Assembly (NCBI RefSeq): GCF_014217605.1
Contig: NZ_CP043639.1
Coordinates: forward strand, 1,697,501 to 1,761,500
DNA from: Sphingomonas sp. NBWT7
GTDB lineage: Bacteria > Pseudomonadota > Alphaproteobacteria > Sphingomonadales > Sphingomonadaceae
Direction: 5' to 3'
DNA: 64,000 nt
How positions within the stretch are numbered: the first letter of the stretch is position 1; the number at the start of each line of letters is the position of its first letter. The notes under the pieces were generated by a model. The model saw only the letters and a program-made list of their open reading frames with translations. It did not search any database and was not told the DNA's origin. This document shows positions 34,720-42,932 of the stretch, piece by piece. The translations under genes and the position numbers were made by a program.

Positions 34720-36261
34720 TCATATCCATTCGACAGCGCGAAGCCCTATCCCAAGTTGCCTGTTGTCAAGCGATTGCGGATCGACGTCACGTGGTCGAAA
34801 CAGGTGCGTCGACATCAGCTTCAGCAATATCGGCCCTTCGGCGGGATCGACATCGACGATCAACACCGCCTGTGATTTGGGATGCGCGATCGAATAAGGC
34901 TGCGCAGGGCCGGAACCGATCGAGATTGTACCGGTGAACCGGGGAAAAGCCGCGTTGACCGGGGCCACGACCGACACTTTCAACCGCCGGCTCCCCCCCG
35001 ATTGCGGCGGCCTTAGCGTGATCGTCGCATGATGGCCTGCCGTCCAGCGGCCCCAAGGTTCGATCGGGTGCCAGCCAACATACGTTGCATCATCGACAAA
35101 TCCGGGCGGCAGGCCAATGGCCGCCGCACGCTGGGGATCGATCGGCTGCCCGTTGCGCAGCGAAAGGATCGCCTCGATGAACGCCGCCTGCTGCGTCTGC
35201 GATCTGATCGTCGAAAATTTGAACGGGTGGATCGCCATCTTGCGGCGATCAAGGAAGTCGTTGAGCGGATAGCGCTTTTGAAAACCGCGGAAGTCTAGCA
35301 CGAGCGACTCCGCAGTGTGTACCCGCTCGCACAGCGCGTGCAGCAGCACCGGTACGATAATCTCGACGAACAGCCCCGCCGCGCCTGCAAAGCCCATATG
35401 ATGCGCGAACGGCTCGAGCTTTGATCGCGGCAAGACGAAGCAATCGGTGAAAAAGCCGGACACGGCCAGGGGGATCGGCAGGTCGATCACGTCACCGCCA
35501 CCATTGTCACGATCGTTGGCCGCGGCGAGCATCGCGGTCACCGAACGCAAGGCCTCGCCCGCCGCCCGCGTCACCGTGCGCTGCGTCGGACTGCTATGAT
35601 CGATTTGCGCGGCAAGACCATCGAGCATCACGGCGGAGGGCTTGCGCTCGGCGCTCCCCGCCCGGGACGTAGGGTCATCGGCCTGTCGAATATCGACCTC
35701 GACGCGCTCCGTGAACGGCGCGCCCGATCGTTCGAAACCGGCGCGAATCTCGTCACGCGATGGCAGGTATCGCAGTAGATTGCCGGGTTCGATCCCGGTG
35801 CCGAACATGAGCGACTTCGGGTAGAGCAGCTTTGGCAGGAAACTGTAATACCATTCCCAGTCGCCCAGCTTCGTCGGGGTGCGCTCGGCGAATGGAATGA
35901 AGCCGTCGTCGGCGCCCAACGGAAACAGATTTGCGAAACTACTTTCGTCGAACTGAGGGTTCAGCAACACATCGTCGTGGACGAAGAGAAAGTAGTCGCA
36001 ATCAATGGTGCGCAGTCGCGGCAACGCGTCCGTCACATAGCCCGCGTGAACATATGATCCACGATAAGTAGTGATCACGTCCGGATCGTCGCTGCGCTCG
36101 AACGGGATGAGGAACAGCAGTTCGGAGAAGCGCCCAGCGTAAACCTGGCGCAGCAACGGCAGATTGCCAGGATATGGATGGTTCATCAGCACGCACGCGC
36201 ATATGCGCGGCGTGGCGTCGCTTGCCCGGCGCTTGTCCGCTTCAACCGCTTCGCGCATCAA
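34720..36261 (-). CDS. Glycosyltransferase-like protein with C-terminal beta domain
   Basis: 513 residues. The first half contains a GT-A-like stretch ending in DYFLFVHDDVLLNPQFDES, a DxD-like acidic metal/sugar-nucleotide motif. The second half is all-beta and ends RPRDVDPQSLDNRQLGIGLR, a terminal signature shared by several sphingomonad surface-glycan glycosyltransferases. No membrane segment is obvious, although ALCERVHTA and VEIIVPVLLH look amphipathic. It diverges from a frameshifted DUF288-type glycosyltransferase and probably belongs to the same accessory glycan patch. The donor and acceptor are unknown. Confidence 0.6.
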   Translation of the reverse strand: MMREAVEADKRRASDATPRICACVLMNHPYPGNLPLLRQVYAGRFSELLFLIPFERSDDPDVITTYRGSYVHAGYVTDALPRLRTIDCDYFLFVHDDVLLNPQFDESSFANLFPLGADDGFIPFAERTPTKLGDWEWYYSFLPKLLYPKSLMFGTGIEPGNLLRYLPSRDEIRAGFERSGAPFTERVEVDIRQADDPTSRAGSAERKPSAVMLDGLAAQIDHSSPTQRTVTRAAGEALRSVTAMLAAANDRDNGGGDVIDLPIPLAVSGFFTDCFVLPRSKLEPFAHHMGFAGAAGLFVEIIVPVLLHALCERVHTAESLVLDFRGFQKRYPLNDFLDRRKMAIHPFKFSTIRSQTQQAAFIEAILSLRNGQPIDPQRAAAIGLPPGFVDDATYVGWHPIEPWGRWTAGHHATITLRPPQSGGSRRLKVSVVAPVNAAFPRFTGTISIGSGPAQPYSIAHPKSQAVLIVDVDPAEGPILLKLMSTHLFRPRDVDPQSLDNRQLGIGLRAVEWI

Positions 36262-36308
36262 CCTGCCTGTTCCGCGCCAGCGCGCTCGTCCGTCCGGGAG
36301 ACCATTTC

Positions 36309-37309
36309 GTGTCCGATCACCGTTACGCTCTCGTGGTCACCACGATCAATCCTCCCAACAAGGCGCTGACGATGCTCGCAACCGGTGCCGCCAGCCTCGA
36401 TGCCCGGTTCTGGATCATCGGCGACACGAAGAGCCCGGCCGATTTCTCCCTGCCAAATGCCGACTTCCTCGACGTTGCGGCGCAACAAGATACGGGTTTT
36501 CGTACGCGAAAGCCTGTCCGACGTGTCATTACGCGCGAAAGAACATCGGCTACCTCCTTGCCATGCGCGACGGCTCCAACGTGATCATCGAGACCGACGA
36601 CGACAATTTTCCGAGGGATGGTTTCTGGCAGCCGCGCGACCGGCTCGTTACGGCTCCGATGCTGACAGGTAGCGGCTGGTGCAACGTCTATCGCCACTTC
36701 ACGGACGCCGTCATCTGGCCGCGCGGCCTTCCGTTGGATCGCGTGCACGATCCGCTAGGGTCAGCGATCCCGGCACAAGCGACGATCGACTGCCCGATCC
36801 AGCAGGGGCTGGCGGACGACAATCCCGACGTCGATGCCGTTTACCGGCTTCTGCTTCCCCTGCCGCAAACCTTCCGCGATGGCTCCGTTATCCTCGATCG
36901 CGGTCTATGGTGTCCCTTCAACAGCCAGAATACGACCACCTTCCGACCCGCCTTTCCGCTCCTTTACCTGCCGTATCACTGCTCGTTCCGAATGACGGAT
37001 ATCTGGCGCAGCTTTGTCGCGCAGCGTATCGCTTGGGCGAACGACTGGCGGCTGCTGTTCCACGGATCGACGGTCTGGCAGGAGCGTAACGAGCACGATC
37101 TCATGCGCGACTTCGCCGATGAGGTGCCGGGTTACCTCAACAATGATCGCATTCGCGCGACGCTCGAAGATCTGGAAATTGCCGGCGGCGCGGCCGCGAT
37201 GCCCGATGACTTGATGCGCTGTTATCGTGCGCTCATCGCCCTCGGGGTTATCGGATCCGAAGAGGAAGGTCTGCTCGCCGCGTGGTGCGAGGACCTCGCC
37301 GCGCTCTAA
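36309..37309 (+). pseudogene. DUF288/STELLO-type glycosyltransferase, apparent -1 frameshift
   Basis: Two adjacent reading frames encode one protein. Frame one runs from GTG 36309 (MSDHRYALVVTTINPPNKAL, WIIGDTKSPADF) to about 36500. Frame two then continues SYAKACPTCHYARKNIGYL, IIETDDDNF and onward to 37309. The join lies in GGGTTTT at 36494-36500; restoring one T, or slipping back one base, fuses the frames without gap. The whole protein would be about 333 residues and match DUF288-type glycosyltransferases with the DDD metal motif. The break may be a real mutation, a sequencing error, or programmed slippage on G-GGT-TTT. Confidence 0.75.
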
Positions 37310-37330
37310 CGGGCGTACCAAACAAAAAAA

Positions 37331-37375
37331 GGGCCGACGCGAACGCCGGCCCATGAAAGTTTTTAGGAGAGGATG
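37331..37375 (+). other. Orphan leader-like element with hairpin and strong SD
   Basis: After an A7 run, GGGCCGACG and CGCCGGCCC form a hairpin (37331-37352) followed by ATGAAAGTTTTT and the very strong ribosome-binding site AGGAGAGG just before ATG 37373. Only a 42-codon frame (37373-37501) follows, with no recognisable product. This could be the 5-prime end of a lost gene, or a leader peptide/regulatory RNA for the LysR-type gene. The A run makes the hairpin a possible minus-strand terminator too. Confidence 0.35.
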
Positions 37376-37532
37376 CCTGAAAGGCACGCCTCAAATGTGC
37401 CCGGACGCTCGATTGTGCAAGTGCGAAAGGATCGCTGCCACGTGCATTTTATGCAACGGTCTGCGAGGCAGGGTTGCGCAGCCTGTGACGTGACCGCATG
37501 ATGCACCGCACCATCGACCCGTCGGATTTGTA

Positions 37533-38423
37533 ATGCGCCGCCTTCCGCCTCTCACCGCGATCGAAGCCTTTGTCGCCGTGGCGCGGCTCGGCTCGGTGAA
37601 GCTGGCGGCGCAGGAACTGGCGCTGTCGGCGCCTGCGCTAAGCCGTCGGGTACAGACGCTCGAGCGGTTCCTCGGCCGCCCGCTGTTCGATCGACGGCAT
37701 CAGGCGATGGTGCCCAACAGCGACGGCGATCGGCTCCTGGCTCAGATTGCGCCGGTGCTCGATCAGCTGTCGGATGCGGTGGAATCGATGACCAGCGCGG
37801 TGGACGTCGTGCGGCTGCGGCTCGGTGTGCTGCCGCTGTTCGCGTCGCAGCGGCTCTTCCCGCGCCTCGCCGAGCTGCGCGCGACGCATCCCGAGCTTCA
37901 CCTCGACATCGATACCGCCGGGCACGGCGTCGCGCGGTTAGGCGAGGGGCTGGATGCGGTGATCGCCTTGGCGCGCGACATCGATCCCGCGCTGTATGCC
38001 CAACGGCTCGATCGCAACATGGTCTATGTGATCGGCAGCCGTACGCTGGTCGAGCGGCCCGATCCGATCACCCGCCCAGAACAGCTCGCCACGCTGACCG
38101 CACTCGTTCACCGCGACATGCCCGACACGTTCGCCGCGTGGCGCGAGGCAGCCGGGCTCGCCGATATCGAGCCGATGGCGGTCGATCACTTCGATTCGGG
38201 TGCGCTGATGCTCGAGGCGGCGGCGCAGGGTCTCGGCATCGCCTTCATGCACGAGAGCCATTTCCAGGACGCGGCCGATCCGCGGCTGGTGAAGCTGTTC
38301 GATATCGAGGTGGTGAGCCCGTACAGCTACTGGTTCGTCTGCCGCCCGCGCGCACTGCAGCTGAAGCCGGTGCGCATCTTCCGCGATTGGCTGATCGACA
38401 CGCTCGGCTCGAACGCGGTCTGA
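37533..38423 (+). CDS. LysR-family transcriptional regulator (GcvA-like)
   Basis: 296 residues. The N-terminal winged helix-turn-helix (about 5-63) has LTAIEAFVAVARLGSVKLAA and SAPALSRRVQTLERFLG. The effector-binding domain (about 90-290) shows the periplasmic-binding fold segments VVRLRLGVLPLFAS and LMLEAAAQGLGIAF. The end, VRIFRDWLID, is typical of GcvA-type regulators. Its target is not evident. The orphan leader-like element lies upstream and no divergent gene shares its promoter. Confidence 0.9.
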   Translation: MRRLPPLTAIEAFVAVARLGSVKLAAQELALSAPALSRRVQTLERFLGRPLFDRRHQAMVPNSDGDRLLAQIAPVLDQLSDAVESMTSAVDVVRLRLGVLPLFASQRLFPRLAELRATHPELHLDIDTAGHGVARLGEGLDAVIALARDIDPALYAQRLDRNMVYVIGSRTLVERPDPITRPEQLATLTALVHRDMPDTFAAWREAAGLADIEPMAVDHFDSGALMLEAAAQGLGIAFMHESHFQDAADPRLVKLFDIEVVSPYSYWFVCRPRALQLKPVRIFRDWLIDTLGSNAV

Positions 38424-38486
38424 TCGCGCCGCTGCCGGGACGGACGCCGAGCGCCGCCCCGACAATTGCACGTGCTCAGCGCGTGC

Positions 38487-38942
38487 TTACGAAGCGCGCA
38501 TCTTGCTGATCTTGCCCGGCTCGCGCGGCGGCTCGCCCTTGGGCAGCGCGTCGATCAGGTCCATTCCGTCGGTCACCTCACCCCACACGGTGTATTGGCC
38601 ATCGAGGAAGCGTGCGTCGTCGAAGCAGATGAAGAACTGCGAATTGGCGCTGTTCGGATCGTTGGTGCGCGCCATCGAGCAGACACCGCGCACGTGCGGC
38701 TCCTTGGAGAACTCCTGCTTCAGGTTCGGCTTGTCCGATCCGCGCATGCCGGTGCCGGTCGGATCACCACCCTGCGCCATGAAGCCGGGGATGACGCGGT
38801 GGAAGACGACGCCGTCGTAGAAGCCCTCGTTGGCGAGCTCGGCGATGCGCTCGACATGCGCCGGCGCCAGATCGGGGCGCAGCTTGATCGTCACGTCGCC
38901 GCCGTCCAGCGTCATGACAAGCGTGTTGAAGGTGTCGGCCAT
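38487..38942 (-). CDS. Peptidyl-prolyl cis-trans isomerase, cyclophilin type
   Basis: 151 residues, a compact cytosolic cyclophilin. Core motifs are FYDGVVFHRVIPGFMAQGGD (catalytic Arg in FHRV) and SMARTNDPNSANSQFFIC, with DGQYTVWGEVTDGMDL near the end. No signal peptide is present, so it is the PpiB-like cytoplasmic form that assists protein folding. The Trp found in cyclosporin-sensitive eukaryotic forms is not at the usual place. It is divergent from mgtE. Confidence 0.92.
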   Translation of the reverse strand: MADTFNTLVMTLDGGDVTIKLRPDLAPAHVERIAELANEGFYDGVVFHRVIPGFMAQGGDPTGTGMRGSDKPNLKQEFSKEPHVRGVCSMARTNDPNSANSQFFICFDDARFLDGQYTVWGEVTDGMDLIDALPKGEPPREPGKISKMRAS

Positions 38943-39079
38943 AAGGTGGCTCCTTGCGGTAAGGTCGGGAAGGCGGCGCCCTACCGCTGCGGGTGCGCGA
39001 AGGCAAATGGCCGCAGTTGGCTTGCGCCCACGACGCCGCTAGGAGCCGGTCCGCCGATCAGCCGAAGGGAGGGCATGCG

Positions 39080-40540
39080 ATGAGCGAGACCGAACTTCGA
39101 GAGCCCGAGCGCCGCCCGCTCGAAGATCGCGCCTACGACGAGCGCCCCTTCGACGAGCGTACCACGGGGGTCGACGACGATCAGCTCGACGCCGACGACC
39201 GGCTGCGCCCCGAATTCGTCGACGCCGTGCTCGCCGCCGTAGAGGTTGGCGACACCGAAGAGGCGCACCGGCTGGTCGAGCCGCTTCACCCGGCGGACAT
39301 CGCCGACCTGTTCGAGCTGACGCCGGACGACCGCCGCGCGGGGCTCGCCTCCGCCGTCGCCGACCTGCTCGACGGCGACGTGTTCGCGGAGATGAACGAT
39401 TACGTTCGCGAACGCCTGATCGACGCGCTCGACGCGCGGCAGGTCGCGGACCTCGCCTCCGAACTCGACACCGACGATGCCGTCGCGATCATCGAGGATC
39501 TCGATGCCGACGAGCAGCGCGAGGTGTTGCGCGCGATGGAGCCCGACGATCGCGCCGCGATCGAGGAGGCGCTGTCCTATCCGGAGGAATCTGCCGGCCG
39601 CCTGATGCAGCGCGAGCTGATCGCGGTGCCCGAACATTGGACCGTCGGCGACACGATAGATTATCTGCGTGGCCACGAGGAACTGACGACCGACTTCTGG
39701 GAGGTGTTCGTCGTCGATCCCGGCCACCGCCCGGTCGGCACCTGCGCCTTGTCGTGGATCCTGCGCACGCCGCGCGGCGTCTCGATGGCGGACGTGATGA
39801 AGCGCGAGCAAACGCTGATACCGGTCGACATGGACCAAGAGGAAGTCGCGCTCCGCTTCCAGAAATACGCGCTGATCTCTGCCGCCGTCACCGACGGATC
39901 GGGGCGCCTCGTCGGCATGATCACCGTCGACGATATCGTCCACATCATTCAGGAAGAGGCGGGCGAGGACGCGCTGCTGCTGTCGGGCGCCGGCGAAGGC
40001 GACATCAACGAGCCGATCCGCTTCACCGTGCGCACCCGCGCGATCTGGCTGATTATCAATCTCGGCGCGACGATGATCTCCGCCTCGGTGGTCGGCGTAT
40101 TTAGTGAGGAAATCGCCCGCTTCGCGCTGCTCGCCGCGCTGATGCCGATGGTCTCCGCGCTCGGCGGCAATGCCGGCACGCAGACGCTCGCGGTTGTCGT
40201 GCGCGCACTCGCCACCAATCAGCTCACCAGCTCGAACACGCTGCGCATGCTGATGCGCGAATTCCGCATCGCGATCTGCAACGGTGCGATCCTCGGCTGC
40301 GTCGGCGCGCTCGGCAGCTTTCTGGTGCTTGGCAACGCGCAGCTGTCCCTGGTGTTCGCGCTGGCGATGATGATCAACTCGCTCGTCGCGGGTCTCGTCG
40401 GCGTGGTCGTGCCCGTCGCGCTCGATCGCGCCAATATCGATCCCGCGATCTCCTCGGCGGTGTTCGTCACCACCGCCACCGACGTGATGGGCTTCTATTC
40501 GTTTCTCGGCCTCGCCTCCTTGTGGGCGCTTTCCGCCTGA
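39080..40540 (+). CDS. mgtE: Magnesium transporter MgtE
   Basis: 486 residues. An acidic N-terminal tail precedes the MgtE superhelical N domain (LVEPLHPADIADLFELT, EELTTDFWEVFVVD). A pair of CBS domains follows (about 145-275) and five transmembrane helices fill the C-terminal third, including ARFALLAALMPMVSALGGNAGTQ. The GGNAGTQ pore motif with its later acidic residue is intact. MgtE is a gated Mg2+ channel in the inner membrane that senses cytosolic Mg2+ through the N and CBS domains. ATG 39080 follows AAGGGAGGG. Confidence 0.94.
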   Translation: MSETELREPERRPLEDRAYDERPFDERTTGVDDDQLDADDRLRPEFVDAVLAAVEVGDTEEAHRLVEPLHPADIADLFELTPDDRRAGLASAVADLLDGDVFAEMNDYVRERLIDALDARQVADLASELDTDDAVAIIEDLDADEQREVLRAMEPDDRAAIEEALSYPEESAGRLMQRELIAVPEHWTVGDTIDYLRGHEELTTDFWEVFVVDPGHRPVGTCALSWILRTPRGVSMADVMKREQTLIPVDMDQEEVALRFQKYALISAAVTDGSGRLVGMITVDDIVHIIQEEAGEDALLLSGAGEGDINEPIRFTVRTRAIWLIINLGATMISASVVGVFSEEIARFALLAALMPMVSALGGNAGTQTLAVVVRALATNQLTSSNTLRMLMREFRIAICNGAILGCVGALGSFLVLGNAQLSLVFALAMMINSLVAGLVGVVVPVALDRANIDPAISSAVFVTTATDVMGFYSFLGLASLWALSA

Positions 40541-40556
40541 CCCACATCGCGCGGCC

Positions 40557-40976
40557 ATGCCGTCGTCCCTGCCGCCGCTCCACATTACGAAAGTCGCGTT
40601 CGGCAATCCGAGCGTCGATCACCTCGCCGAGCGGCTGAAGCAACGCGCCGCGGAAGGCCCACTGTTCCTGACGACGCGCTTCCTGCCCAAACGGCACGAA
40701 GAGATCGCCGGCGTCGGCTCGCTGTTCTGGATCATCAAGCACCAGCTCGTCGCGCGCTCGTCGATCCTGTCGTTCGGCGAGGCCGACGGCGGTCGCGTCG
40801 CGATCCACATCGATCCCGAACTGCGCCTCGTCGCCGCGCGTCCGAAGCGCGCGCACCAAGGCTGGCGCTACCTCGAGGCGGCGGACGCCCCCGCCGATCT
40901 TGGCGGCGACGGCACCGGCATGGCGGAACTGCCCCCGGCGCTGATCGGCAAGCTCGCCGAACTCGGCCTGGTGTGA
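40557..40976 (+). CDS. DUF1489 family protein
   Basis: 139 residues matching the alphaproteobacterial DUF1489 family: LHITKVAFG, LFLTTRFLPKR, GSLFWIIKHQLVAR, and FRGWRYLE-type GWRYLEAAD. It is a small soluble protein with no signal or membrane segment. It lies 16 bp after mgtE and may be co-transcribed. Function is unknown, though the family is nearly universal in Alphaproteobacteria, suggesting a housekeeping role. Confidence 0.88.
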   Translation: MPSSLPPLHITKVAFGNPSVDHLAERLKQRAAEGPLFLTTRFLPKRHEEIAGVGSLFWIIKHQLVARSSILSFGEADGGRVAIHIDPELRLVAARPKRAHQGWRYLEAADAPADLGGDGTGMAELPPALIGKLAELGLV

Positions 40977-41077
40977 CTCCGCCTGTTCGCTCGACGTGGG
41001 CGCAGACGAGGTATCACCGGGTAACGCTGCCCGATCATGTCCAGCACTTCGCGCAGGGTCGTGGCTAGCGCTTCGCG

Positions 41078-41440
41078 CTAAAGCAGCGCGCCCACCGCAT
41101 CCATGAAGCGCATCAGGCTGATCGGCTTCGACACATAGGCTTCGGCCCCAGCGGCGCGGATCCGCTCCTCGTCCTCGCGCCCGGCATAGGCGGTCACCGC
41201 CATTACCGGGATGCCGCGCAGCTCCTCATCGGCTTTCAGCTCGAGGATCAGCTCGTATCCCGTCACGTGCGGCATCTGGATGTCCATGATGATCAGGTCG
41301 GGCACGAAATCGCGCGCGCGCGCCACCGCCTCACGCCCGTCGCGTACCGGCTCCACCGCGAATTCGTGCGCGCGCAGCAGGTCGCAGAACAGCTTCAGGT
41401 TCAGTTCGTTGTCCTCGACAACGAGCACCTTCTTTGCCAC
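41078..41440 (-). CDS. divK: Single-domain response regulator, DivK-like
   Basis: 120 residues, an isolated receiver domain. Acidic residues lie in VVEDNELNLKLF (Glu9/Asp10), the phosphorylation site Asp53 in IIMDIQMPHVTGYE, the Thr switch in MAVTAYAG, and Lys105 in YVSKPISLMRF. It closely follows DivK, the essential cell-cycle regulator that in Caulobacter couples PleC/DivJ kinases to CckA and CtrA. It diverges from the DUF3572 gene, with 36 bp between starts. Confidence 0.87.
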   Translation of the reverse strand: MAKKVLVVEDNELNLKLFCDLLRAHEFAVEPVRDGREAVARARDFVPDLIIMDIQMPHVTGYELILELKADEELRGIPVMAVTAYAGREDEERIRAAGAEAYVSKPISLMRFMDAVGALL

Positions 41441-41476
41441 GCGCGTTGATCCCCCGTTCCGGGCAAGAGATAGGCA

Positions 41477-41752
41477 ATGAAGCGGACCGATTCAAACGCA
41501 GAACCTGCCGATGCGCTCGCGCTGCGTGCGCTGGTCTGGACATTGTCGGAGCCTGACCGTGCATCGCGCCTCGTCTCGCTCACCGGGCTCGATCCCGACG
41601 ATCTGCGCGCCCGCATTACCGAACCGGGTGTTCTTGCCGCCTCACTGATGTTCCTCGAACAATATGAGCCCGATCTGATCGCCTGCGCGGGCGATCTCGC
41701 CGTCAAGCCTGAGGCGCTCGTCCGCGCCCGCCACGAACTGGAAGCCCGATGA
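41477..41752 (+). CDS. DUF3572 family protein
   Basis: 91 residues, all-helical, typical of DUF3572: ALALRALVWTLSEPDRASRL, LTGLDPDDLRARI, and FLEQYEPDLIACAGDLAV. It is cytosolic and small. The stop overlaps the start of the HAD-like gene (ATGA at 41749-41752). In many alphaproteobacteria it sits next to divK, as here. The function is not known but the conserved linkage to divK is notable. Confidence 0.87.
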   Translation: MKRTDSNAEPADALALRALVWTLSEPDRASRLVSLTGLDPDDLRARITEPGVLAASLMFLEQYEPDLIACAGDLAVKPEALVRARHELEAR

Positions 41753-42405
41753 CCAGACCGCTGCTGATCTCCGACTGCGACGAAGTGCTCGTACACATGG
41801 TGCGCCACTTTGGCGACTGGCTGGGCGAGGCGCACGACATCGACTTCACGCCGTCGAGCTGGGAACTGGGCAAGAACATGCGGCGGCGCAACGACGGCGG
41901 CGTGCCCTCGCGCGAGGAGATGATGAGCTTCCTCGACGGTTTCTTCCCGCACGAGATGCATCGCCAGACGCTGGTGCCGCACGCCCGCGACGCGCTCGCC
42001 CGCATCGCCGAGGTGGCGGACATCGTCATCCTCACCAATTTGCAGGACCAGTGCCGCAGCCACCGCGTCGACCAGCTCGCCGCCTTCGGCATCGCGCATC
42101 GCGTCGAGTGCAATCAGGGGCCGAAGGGCGGACCGGTCGCCAGCTTGGTGGCCGAGCACGGCAACCCCGTCACCGTGTTCATCGACGATCTGCCGATGCA
42201 CCACCAATCGGTCGCCGAGCACGCGCCGCAGGTGCATCGCCTGCACATGGTGTCCGAACCGGCGTTGGCACCGGGCGTGCCCCCCGCTCCCGCCGCCCAC
42301 GCGCGGATCGATCAATGGCCCGAAGCCCTCGCCTGGGTGCTCGATCGCTTTGCCACCGGCCGCCCGGCTGACGACGCGGCGACGATCGGCGCGCTGCAGG
42401 ATTGA
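41749..42405 (+). CDS. HAD-superfamily hydrolase-like protein
   Basis: 218 residues with a HAD-like Rossmann core. Motif I is ISDCDEVLVHM (Asp9, Asp11), motif II is VILTNLQDQ (Thr), a Lys lies in GPKGGPVASL, and motif IV is TVFIDDLPMHHQ. The cap insertion between motifs I and II is helical. It is probably a phosphatase of a small phosphorylated metabolite. It is translationally coupled to the DUF3572 gene and followed by a RidA-like gene. Confidence 0.8.
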   Translation: MTRPLLISDCDEVLVHMVRHFGDWLGEAHDIDFTPSSWELGKNMRRRNDGGVPSREEMMSFLDGFFPHEMHRQTLVPHARDALARIAEVADIVILTNLQDQCRSHRVDQLAAFGIAHRVECNQGPKGGPVASLVAEHGNPVTVFIDDLPMHHQSVAEHAPQVHRLHMVSEPALAPGVPPAPAAHARIDQWPEALAWVLDRFATGRPADDAATIGALQD

Positions 42406-42438
42406 CCCGCCGGGGGCGGTGGTGTTGAACCCGCCGCC

Positions 42439-42900
42439 ATGACCGACCGTATCGATCGCAAACTCGAAGAGCTCGGCCTCGCGCTTCCGCAGGCTGCTGC
42501 CCCCGTCGCCACCTACGTTCCTGCCGTCGAGGCGGGTAGGCTGCTGCATGTTTCGGGGCAGCTGCCGTTCCGCGACGGCAAGGTCGTCACCGGCCGGCTC
42601 GGCGACGATCTCGACGTTGCCGCCGGCCAGGAAGCAGCGAAGCTCTGCGCGCTGATGGTCGTGGCGCAGGTGAAGGCCGCGCTCGGCGATCTGTCGCGCG
42701 TCGCCCGCGTCGTGAAGCTTGGCGTGTTCGTCAATTCGGCGCCCGGCTTCGGCGACCAGCCCGAAGTCGCCAACGGCGCGTCGGACCTGATGGTCGCGCT
42801 GTTCGGCGATGCCGGCAAGCATGCGCGCGCCGCGGTCGGTGTCGCGGCGCTGCCGCGCAATGCCGCGGTCGAGATCGACGCGGTGATCGCGGTCGCTTGA
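42439..42900 (+). CDS. RidA family (YjgF/YER057c/UK114) protein
   Basis: 153 residues. The family's trimer-forming fold is recognisable from LHVSGQLPFRDGKVV, ALCALMVV-type LCALMVVAQVKAAL, VVKLGVFVNSAPGFGDQPEV, and GVAALPRNAAVEIDAVIAVA. It has the longer N-terminus of the RidA subgroup that lacks the canonical enamine-deaminase Arg at the usual place. Role: reactive enamine/imine removal or a related housekeeping function. It lies in a same-strand run with HAD and GNAT genes. Confidence 0.88.
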   Translation: MTDRIDRKLEELGLALPQAAAPVATYVPAVEAGRLLHVSGQLPFRDGKVVTGRLGDDLDVAAGQEAAKLCALMVVAQVKAALGDLSRVARVVKLGVFVNSAPGFGDQPEVANGASDLMVALFGDAGKHARAAVGVAALPRNAAVEIDAVIAVA

Positions 42901-42932
42901 GCGCGCCGGTCGACGCCCTATCTTAGGCGGGC

